From assembly GCA_964393115.1 (NCBI GenBank), contig CAYMST010000057.1, forward strand, positions 1 through 21,948: a stretch of DNA of 21,948 nt, read 5' to 3'. Position numbers and translations under genes: made by a program. The stretch comes from CAYMST01 sp964393115. GTDB taxonomy: Bacteria > Bacteroidota > Bacteroidia > Cytophagales > Cyclobacteriaceae. The notes beneath the pieces are model-generated. The model was not told the origin of the DNA. It saw nothing but the letters and a program-made list of their open reading frames with translations, and ran no database searches. Of the stretch, positions 17,001 to 21,948 are shown one piece after another (positions within the stretch are counted from its first letter, which is position 1; each line of letters begins with the position of its first letter).

Positions 17001-18043
17001 CTACAAGCTCCATCATTAGGAGTCGTTGGGAAATCTATTATAGCTCCATCAACGAAAGTCGCCAATTTTGAGGAATCAGATGATGCCGCATCTACAGAAG
17101 TTCCATCATACACCATGACATAATAATGCCAATCAGCATCTCCGGGATTATCGTTATCATATCTCCAGTGTCCATCAGTTCGACAATTGTCATTATGCTC
17201 TGAATAACCAGCAGTATTGCTAGTTGTAACTCGTCTATTTAATCTATTGGTTCCATTTTGTAAGCCAAACATATAACTCTCAGCATTTGTCGCTTCAGTC
17301 TTAATTACAAATGGAGCATCCTGTGGGGCAGGTTCATACATTCTAGCCCAAACTTCTATCGTTATATATTGTCCTGTAATATCTAAACTATTAGATTCTA
17401 CATGGGGAATTTCAATATAACCGTTATCAGCAGCCAAATTTCCTACATTATCAAAACTTCTTCCATTTCCTATTACCGCAGGTATTGAACTTGTTTCTGT
17501 ATTTTCCGAAAATGTATCAGAATGAGGAATTCCACCACTTAAATTTTCATCATTATTGTTATCAGTAGCATCTAATACTTGAGCACCAGTCGCTTCATTC
17601 AAGTGCCATACCCCAGCATAATTGTCATCCCATAATGTATCAGTTGATGGATCCGCTGAAATGCTGCTGTTTCCATAATATAAATAAAGAGTCGTATTAT
17701 CATCATGGTCTATAGTCGGGACATTAACCCAAGCTATGTATTCGCCAGTAGCTGAATCAAAACTTTCAATTTGTATACCTAATTCAGTATGTGCCGCATC
17801 GGTAACACGGATATCATATCCATTTTCGTTTTCCACCAAACCATTGCTTCCTGTTGACATCAGACTCGCATCTGTAACAGATAGCAACATGGGGAAATTT
17901 GTAAGATCGGAAGAACCTCCTACTTTAGATGCATCAATAGTGATGCTTTTACGATAGCAATAGCCAGAAAGCCAAGTTTGGCTAAAACCTAGAAAACACG
18001 TGAAGTATGCTAAAATAAACAGCAAACGTACCTTACCCATCAT
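14045..18043 (-). CDS. Large secreted protein with two DUF2341-LamG units and a type IX sorting domain
   Basis: A 1332-residue exported protein. Residues 1-21 form a signal peptide (MMGKVRLLFILAYFTCFLGF then SQ). Two tandem units follow. Unit one has a DUF2341 domain (YCYRKSITIDASKV, residue 28 on) and a LamG/concanavalin-like domain (~140-415, ending DEIRISNIARDSGW). Unit two starts at YAYRRNITIDNTKV (510) and ends in DEFTISSAARSESW (799-812). An Ig-like linker (~425-503) separates them. A beta-rich segment starting VWNGSVDNDWNDPANWS (837) follows, then a fibronectin-like domain (LPVELMRFAGKL, 1147 to ~1240). The last ~80 residues (VQPVPANEELVI, LNMMGQKL, LENGQYVLKL) are a type A Por/T9SS sorting domain. 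It is therefore sent across the outer membrane, probably to the cell surface. No catalytic motif is seen; an adhesive or glycan-binding role is inferred. Start: two adjacent ATGs, 18043 and 18040. Confidence 0.9.
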   Translation of the reverse strand: MMGKVRLLFILAYFTCFLGFSQTWLSGYCYRKSITIDASKVGGSSDLTNFPMLLSVTDASLMSTGSNGLVENENGYDIRVTDAAHTELGIQIESFDSATGEYIAWVNVPTIDHDDNTTLYLYYGNSSISADPSTDTLWDDNYAGVWHLNEATGAQVLDATDNNNDENLSGGIPHSDTFSENTETSSIPAVIGNGRSFDNVGNLAADNGYIEIPHVESNSLDITGQYITIEVWARMYEPAPQDAPFVIKTEATNAESYMFGLQNGTNRLNRRVTTSNTAGYSEHNDNCRTDGHWRYDNDNPGDADWHYYVMVYDGTSVDAASSDSSKLATFVDGAIIDFPTTPNDGACSPYPFGNLEDNNGDVFFGRRVGTSANRYFRGAMDEIRISNIARDSGWIATTYSNLNSPETFYSLGDEEYPIEGGTATSALGEIDNGESTTISISGHDETATLQWQNSTDNSSFSDMSGQTGTSVSTGALTQTTYYRVISTKDGCDAISSTAIVSVRATFDNDYAYRRNITIDNTKVDCSSNLTDFPVLISISGDDDLKQSAGKVQSANGYDIIFRGSDGSALSHDLEEYDGTAGDLIVWVKIPTLFCNANTVIQMYYGDCDFAGGDPSATGTWSNSYTGVYHMNDNPTGTIDDRTANLDDGTAINFDADTRTTGQIGQAINFDGNNDFITFGEDPMITGASARTYSAWVNVDQFLEGGIFAGGNTGGNDFSLVTTASENNFRAEFGTESNEYTFASSLDNWKYVTLTYDGSNVDIYLDGVLFDTRTATLNTPTGQNVLLGEWADNHFDGIIDEFTISSAARSESWISTQYNNQSSPSTFYSIGDEVSEFVWNGSVDNDWNDPANWSTCTVPNATDDVVIPTGLTNYPQLDQNRTNNDVSIASGASLDLGGFELTITDDFDNDGTFTHSNGKIIFGGNKAEQVIKGDSEIDFYALEINKSGGKVILNKNVDVENVFTLTDGFLDLDDDTLNITASGSISGGSSTSFIVADGDDCLKQRSLGTGFRTGNIIFPVGTDTASYTPVTLNNSGTSDDFCVNVCQGIYEDGACSGTAFDSKVVNKTWNVDPVTGTGLDVEMTLQWNDADMTGDYDLSAAYVAHYTGSAWNRYASQDISSQTEPYVLTQSNVTSFSPQGSGSDDQGLPVELMRFAGKLVNEAVRLEWSTASEINNEKFVVEKSLDGNTFYEIATVKGSGTTISQRDYDYTDSRLNAEVHYYRLRQIDFDGTEDFSSVIRISTIESSSSARLVVQPVPANEELVIITDLDLISFEILNMMGQKLITGPLERNADYKIDIVDLENGQYVLKLKSEKNFIYRRIIKDLGSSAMNR

Positions 18044-18244
18044 CAGAAAACAATAATCAATTGAACAACAAACTCAGAAACCCTTTTTGATCAGTATATA
18101 GGTCGGGGTGATAAGCCATTTATTTCATAAGTTGTAAACGGCATTACAAGTATAGAAAATATATTTCGTATTCTAATCCTCTTAAAGTCATTTGACTACC
18201 GTTTACCAACATTTAGAACCCGTTAAACGGGAATAATTGTCGAT

Positions 18245-18299
18245 TCACCCAATACTAAAAGTAGAAATGTAACCTTTGGCAGATGGGTTATTTCGGTGA
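18245..18299. repeat. Nested inverted repeat in the fucP-DUF2341 gap
   Basis: An outer pair TCACC (18245-18249) with GGTGA (18295-18299) encloses an inner stem of GAAAT-g-TAACC with GGTTA-TTTC. Both arms are compatible in one folded structure. The surrounding 456-base gap (18044-18499) otherwise holds a small CCCGT-taa-ACGGG hairpin near 18219-18231 and the terminator at 18447; no gene is evident and no clear promoter was found for the secreted-protein gene. Confidence 0.35.
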
Positions 18300-18446
18300 C
18301 TACATCAAAAATTACGATCAACTCGTCTAAAAACTAGTTTATTCTAAATTCATCTTGTTCTTATAGCACTTGATAGGACTTCTATATGGTTTCATCGATG
18401 CATGTCTAGTATATGCTCAATCGAACTAAAATGGATAGAAACAAAG

Positions 18447-18478
18447 AAGGCTTTCATCGTAATTGCGATGAAAGCCTT
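18447..18478. terminator. Intrinsic terminator downstream of the fucP-like gene
   Basis: AAGGCTTTCATCG (18447-18459) and CGATGAAAGCCTT (18466-18478) form a perfect 13-base stem around a 6-base loop, beginning about 20 bases after the stop codon of the sugar transporter on the minus strand. The minus strand continues TTCTTTGTTTC, a moderate T-rich tail; the plus strand continues TTCG. Confidence 0.75.
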
Positions 18479-18499
18479 TTCGATTAAAGTAGTAGGTAA

Positions 18500-19921
18500 T
18501 TACGGTTTTGGAATCTTAGGAATAGATCCTTTAAAACCATAATATACAATATACAAATAGCAAAGCACTGGAATAAAAAATGAATATTGAAGACCGATTC
18601 CATCTATACCTGCTACTAAACCCTGAATAGGTGGAATCAAGGCTCCTCCTAATATCGCCATTACCAATAACGATGAACCTTGACTGGTATATTTTCCTAA
18701 GCCATCAATTGATAACGTGAAAATATTCGACCACATAATGGAGTTAAACAATCCGATGGCTATAACACACCACATTGCAGTACTGCCACTTAAGAATATG
18801 GTTGGCATCAAAAGTATTATCGAGCCAAATGCAAATAGTCCTAAAGTACGTCCTGGAACTCCTTTCCCTAAAGCGAAAAATACAAGGTTCAAAAAGGCAA
18901 AACCTAAATATGGTAATGAATCTTCTAAACCAATTCGTGAAACCGAAAAGATTAACGCATAAGCTGCTAACAATACCACAACCATTAATCCCCATTTTTT
19001 AATCGCCGGCATATTCTGACTTAACGCAATTGCTCCTAAAAACCTTCCTATCATCGCGCCACCCCAATAGAACGACAAATATTTACTTCCATGTGCCTCA
19101 TCAAATCCCATGATTTCATCTAATTCAAAGAAGTTGATTAATAAACTTCCAATCGTCACTTCAGCACCTACGTAACAAAAAATGGCAAGCATTCCTTTTA
19201 CCAAATGTGGGTATTTAAGTGCTCCTGGATCTTTCGGAATAGACTCTTCACTAGTAAATTTTGGTAATTTAATTTGCCATATAAGAACTGCCAATAACAA
19301 GAACCCAGCTGCTAGTCCTATATAAGGTACTTTAACAGCATCAGCTCCCTCTACATCTGGACCTGCGAAATATTCAAAAATAAGGTACCCACCTATGATT
19401 GGGGCGATCGTTGTCCCGAATGAATTAAAGCCCTGCGCCATATTTAATCTACTAGAAGCCGTTTCAGGCTTACCTAATAATGCGACATATGGGTTCGCTG
19501 CAATTTGTAATAATGTCAACCCAAGTCCTAAAACGAATAATGCTGATAGAAAAAACCCATATAATTCAAACTGTGCTGCAGGAAAAAATAATAAACAACC
19601 AACGGCCGAAGTGATCAGTCCTATTATAATCCCGTTTTTATAACCAATCTTCGAAATCGGATCTCCAGAACGACTAGAAATGATGAAGTATATCAAGGAG
19701 CCAATAAAGTAAGCGCCAAAAAAAGCAAACTGTACTAGAGTAGACTGAAAAATAGTAAGTTCGAAAACACCTCTTAAATAAGGAATTAATATATCATTTA
19801 AACAGGTAATAAAACCCCACATAAAAAATAGGGTGGTGAGAGTAGCTAACGCTACACCATTGTTTCCAGTTTGTTCTGTACTCGTCGTACTCCCAGAACT
19901 GGAAGAGCCGAATGTTGCCAT
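18500..19921 (-). CDS. Sugar:H+ symporter, FucP family (MFS)
   Basis: A 473-residue inner-membrane protein with about 12 helices, of the fucose-glucose-galactose/N-acetylglucosamine branch of the major facilitator superfamily. FFMWGFITCLNDILIPYLRG near residues 32-51 is the family signature; Asp43 appears to match the essential Asp46 of E. coli FucP. LLQIAANPYVALLGKPETAS (137-156) and RLNMAQGFNSFGTTIAP are also diagnostic. The position equivalent to FucP Glu135 is Gln139, as in the glucose/galactose (GluP) type, so a fucose substrate is less likely than glucose, galactose or an amino sugar. It stands alone between two terminators, so it is its own transcription unit and is not evidently tied to uronate use. 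Confidence 0.93.
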   Translation of the reverse strand: MATFGSSSSGSTTSTEQTGNNGVALATLTTLFFMWGFITCLNDILIPYLRGVFELTIFQSTLVQFAFFGAYFIGSLIYFIISSRSGDPISKIGYKNGIIIGLITSAVGCLLFFPAAQFELYGFFLSALFVLGLGLTLLQIAANPYVALLGKPETASSRLNMAQGFNSFGTTIAPIIGGYLIFEYFAGPDVEGADAVKVPYIGLAAGFLLLAVLIWQIKLPKFTSEESIPKDPGALKYPHLVKGMLAIFCYVGAEVTIGSLLINFFELDEIMGFDEAHGSKYLSFYWGGAMIGRFLGAIALSQNMPAIKKWGLMVVVLLAAYALIFSVSRIGLEDSLPYLGFAFLNLVFFALGKGVPGRTLGLFAFGSIILLMPTIFLSGSTAMWCVIAIGLFNSIMWSNIFTLSIDGLGKYTSQGSSLLVMAILGGALIPPIQGLVAGIDGIGLQYSFFIPVLCYLYIVYYGFKGSIPKIPKP

Positions 19922-19953
19922 AATTTAGATTTGATTGAAGAATGATTAAACCT

Positions 19954-19961
19954 CAAATATA
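19954..19961 (-). promoter_or_regulatory. Possible -7 element of the fucP-like gene
   Basis: TATATTTG on the minus strand fits TAnnTTTG, 32 bases before the ATG at 19921. The -33 region at the right distance reads TTT rather than TTG, so the promoter is only partly supported. Confidence 0.35.
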
Positions 19962-20060
19962 TGCCGAAGGATAGCAAGTGAAAAGTATTGATACAATTTT
20001 GTCGAGGTCTTGAAAGTAGTCGTTCATCATTTGAATAGATGAGTTAGACAAAACAAAAAA

Positions 20061-20085
20061 GCGATTCCAATAAAATTGAAATCGC
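20061..20085 (-). terminator. Intrinsic terminator of the parAB operon
   Basis: GCGATTCCAA (20061-20070) and TTGAAATCGC (20076-20085) pair at nine of ten positions around a 5-base loop. On the minus strand the stem is followed by TTTTTTGTTTTG, a strong T-tract, about 30 bases after the parB stop codon. Confidence 0.8.
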
Positions 20086-20115
20086 CTTATTAAAATGCTA
20101 AATCAAAACGTTTGG

Positions 20116-21015
20116 CTAATTCAGTCGATCTAATATCTCCTGAAGTGATTCTTTCAACTGATCTTTTTGCTCTGATGAAAGAGCATTCTCATTCATATTA
20201 AGTGTTAACGTTTTTTTCCATGAGTTGAACTTTGTAATTACTTGTCCAAAATCAGGAACAACTCGAGACTTCGCTTCTTTGGGTTGAGTAGATTTAGTAG
20301 AATATGGAGTAGGGGAGGGATCTCTTAATGACTCTAAATAAACTTCCACATCAATTTCATTTTGTCCTAGATATTCGACGTCTTTCTTTTTGAGAATACT
20401 ATCGCCGATAAATAAAGTGTTGCGATCTTGGGTGGAGAGCTTCTCAACGCCTAACGCAAATTTGGAATCTCTTATTATGGTAGCCGGTGATACTTTATAC
20501 TTTTCTGATAAAATCTCAGAGGTCTTCAAGTTATCATTTTGCAAACTTGATTCCTCATCGGATTTACGATCACCACCATGCTCATTTTTAGTGTTCAGAT
20601 AATCAAGTCCTCTATAGTATGATATCTCAAGCTTACTTAAATTTCTTCTAGCAAGTTGCTTTGTTATGATGTAGGTCTTTACCTCCTCAATACCACCAAA
20701 TAATAAGTTCTTAACACCGAAGGTAATTTCACGTCTCTTACAAATAGAGTATCGGTTATGTCCATCTACTAATATGTACTCTCCCTCCGACCGTTCCCAA
20801 ACTTCTAGTTTTTCTTTGCAACCATTTTTAATTATGTCATCTTCCAGCATTGAGTACTCCTCTGTACTCAAAGGTCTAATTAGATCTTTTAATTCCTCTA
20901 GAATAGTTACGTCATCAAAGTGCGTTGATTTCTTTATTAAAGCAGATGAAAATTGAATAGGCTTTTCAGCTTGCTTAGCATTCGCACTGCGTAACTTGTT
21001 CCTTTTACTACTCAT
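20116..21015 (-). CDS. parB: ParB-like partition protein, plasmid type
   Basis: A 299-residue ParB/Srx-fold protein. The ParB N-terminal domain covers ~35-125 (IRPLSTEEYSMLEDDI, YILVDGHNRYSICKRREI); the usual G-E-R-R nucleotide-binding motif of chromosomal ParB is DGHNR at 84-88 here. A linker with GGDRKSDEES (147-156) and a helix-turn-helix at ~163-183 (LKTSEILSEKYKVSPATIIR) follow, then a charged tail ending in a likely coiled coil (SSEQKDQLKESLQEILDRL). Such ParB-like proteins with GGDRKS are common on plasmids and other mobile elements. It overlaps the parA gene by eight bases, so the two are coupled. Its parS site was not recognised. A role in plasmid or chromid segregation is the best reading. 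Confidence 0.88.
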   Translation of the reverse strand: MSSKRNKLRSANAKQAEKPIQFSSALIKKSTHFDDVTILEELKDLIRPLSTEEYSMLEDDIIKNGCKEKLEVWERSEGEYILVDGHNRYSICKRREITFGVKNLLFGGIEEVKTYIITKQLARRNLSKLEISYYRGLDYLNTKNEHGGDRKSDEESSLQNDNLKTSEILSEKYKVSPATIIRDSKFALGVEKLSTQDRNTLFIGDSILKKKDVEYLGQNEIDVEVYLESLRDPSPTPYSTKSTQPKEAKSRVVPDFGQVITKFNSWKKTLTLNMNENALSSEQKDQLKESLQEILDRLN

Positions 21016-21948
21016 TAATTAATTCCTTTGCAAAATTCATATAATCTTCAGCACCTATGCTGTTCTTATCATAGGTAAAAATATCTTGATTCAGCCATAC
21101 ACATTCACTCAACGCTGTGTTGTTTCTTATAACAGTATCGAAAACATTAATATCATTTGAAGAGCAAATATCATTTACATGTTGCATCGTCTCCTGATGA
21201 TTAACTAAGTTCTTTTTTACCTGTGTATACAACAGCCCTTCAATATTTAGGAAAAATTCAGATTCTTCGTTAACCTGATTAATAGCATCTATTATCGCGA
21301 CAAGACCATTCATCGGTAATTTCTCAGGTTGCATAATAATAATCACGGAATCCGACGCTATCAACGCACTTGCCGTTAGTATATTTAAGGAGGGGGGACA
21401 ATCAACTAAAATATAATCGTATTCCTCGACCTTGGACTTTAAAGCGCTTCTCAATCTACTGTAGCCATTTATTTTTTGATGCAATTCCGATTCAGCCTGC
21501 GACAATTTCAAATTAGAAGGAACCACATGTAGATGATCATCTACCTCAACTTCTTTAATGTCCTGATTATTAAGAAGCACTTCATAAATCGTATCTTCTT
21601 CTCGCAGTACATCATACCACTGCGTAAGATTACATTGAGGATCCAAGTCAACCGCTAGTGTTTTATATCCTAACAAGCCTAAAGCCTTACCCAAATTCAT
21701 CGTAGAGGTAGTTTTCCCAACACCACCCTTATGATTCAATAAACTAATCACCTTAGCCTTTTTCACTACCATATCACTATACCCATACTTCTTCAACACA
21801 GGATACAGCTTCGCAATATGACTTTTATTAAAGTCCCTTTTGCCGGCTAAAACTTTATTGATTAGTCCCTGACTTAGACCCGCCTCCTTCTCTGAACTAC
21901 TTTGCGATAAGGAAGCACTTTTGGTTAAGAACTCTTTTATCTTGTCTT
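21008..21948 (-). CDS. parA: ParA-type partition ATPase with N-terminal helix-turn-helix (5' end beyond window)
   Basis: The ATPase domain has the deviant Walker A KGGVGKTT in VISLLNHKGGVGKTTSTMNL, AVDLDPQCNLTQW and DYILVDCPPSLNILTASAL. A GTG at 21799 could start a 263-residue protein, but the frame stays open through a further 49 codons to the window edge, and those encode a credible HTH domain: KEFLTKSASLSQSS, EKEAGLSQGLINKVLAGKRD, KSHIAKLYPVLKKYGY. A start beyond position 21948 is therefore preferred. An HTH in front of the ATPase is the plan of plasmid type Ia ParA, where it lets ParA repress its own operon. Chromosomal Soj-type ParA lacks it. ParA with ParB moves replicons to daughter cells using ATP. 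Confidence 0.92.
   Translation of the reverse strand, partial: DKIKEFLTKSASLSQSSSEKEAGLSQGLINKVLAGKRDFNKSHIAKLYPVLKKYGYSDMVVKKAKVISLLNHKGGVGKTTSTMNLGKALGLLGYKTLAVDLDPQCNLTQWYDVLREEDTIYEVLLNNQDIKEVEVDDHLHVVPSNLKLSQAESELHQKINGYSRLRSALKSKVEEYDYILVDCPPSLNILTASALIASDSVIIIMQPEKLPMNGLVAIIDAINQVNEESEFFLNIEGLLYTQVKKNLVNHQETMQHVNDICSSNDINVFDTVIRNNTALSECVWLNQDIFTYDKNSIGAEDYMNFAKELINE

Noticed and set aside
19922..20115. parS site downstream of parB
   Set aside because: Only a five-base TCATC/GATGA symmetry near 20023-20041 and the terminator were seen, too weak to call.
21797..21799. GTG as the start of ParA
   Set aside because: The same frame continues to the window edge and encodes a credible HTH domain, so the GTG is more likely internal.

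Overview
The window looks like accessory DNA of a marine-type Bacteroidota bacterium, probably a cytophagal or flavobacterial relative. Three things point there: a very large secreted protein ending in a type IX secretion (Por) sorting domain, promoter-like sequences of the Bacteroidota form (TTG, about 20 bases, TAnnTTTG), and AT-rich DNA with few Shine-Dalgarno sites. No rRNA, tRNA, CRISPR array, transposase or integrase was seen.

Layout. (1) Positions 1-1191, minus strand: the N-terminal 397 residues of a multihaem c-type cytochrome with seven CxxCH motifs, running off the left edge. (2) Positions 1281-10690, minus strand: a complete D-glucuronate catabolic locus. In transcription order it holds an SDR-type fructuronate reductase, mannonate dehydratase (uxuA), a LacI-family regulator, glucuronate isomerase (uxaC), KDG kinase (kdgK), KDPG aldolase (eda) and a three-part TRAP transporter (P, Q, M). 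Together these import a uronate and convert it to pyruvate plus glyceraldehyde 3-phosphate. Operator-like palindromes centred on AATCG lie at the SDR-uxuA promoter, the lacI promoter and just before uxaC, suggesting one local LacI-type regulon. (3) Positions 11009-13408, plus strand: an isolated 799-residue fusion of a DnaG-like primase core and a DnaB-like helicase, without zinc-binding cysteines at its N-terminus, as in TWINKLE helicases. (4) Positions 13409-14044: a non-coding convergent region with three hairpins. (5) Positions 14045-18043, minus strand: a 1332-residue secreted protein with two DUF2341 plus LamG-like units and a type IX sorting domain. (6) Positions 18500-19921, minus strand: a FucP-family sugar:H+ symporter. 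(7) Positions 20116-21948, minus strand: a parAB partition operon. The ParA reading frame continues past the right edge and carries a helix-turn-helix domain in front of the ATPase, as in plasmid type Ia ParA proteins.

Interpretation. The HTH-ParA/ParB pair and the isolated primase-helicase suggest a plasmid, megaplasmid or chromid, or an integrated remnant of one, carrying a sugar-acid utilisation island. That replicon assignment is inference. The pathway assignment is strong because each step from glucuronate to KDPG cleavage has a recognisable enzyme.
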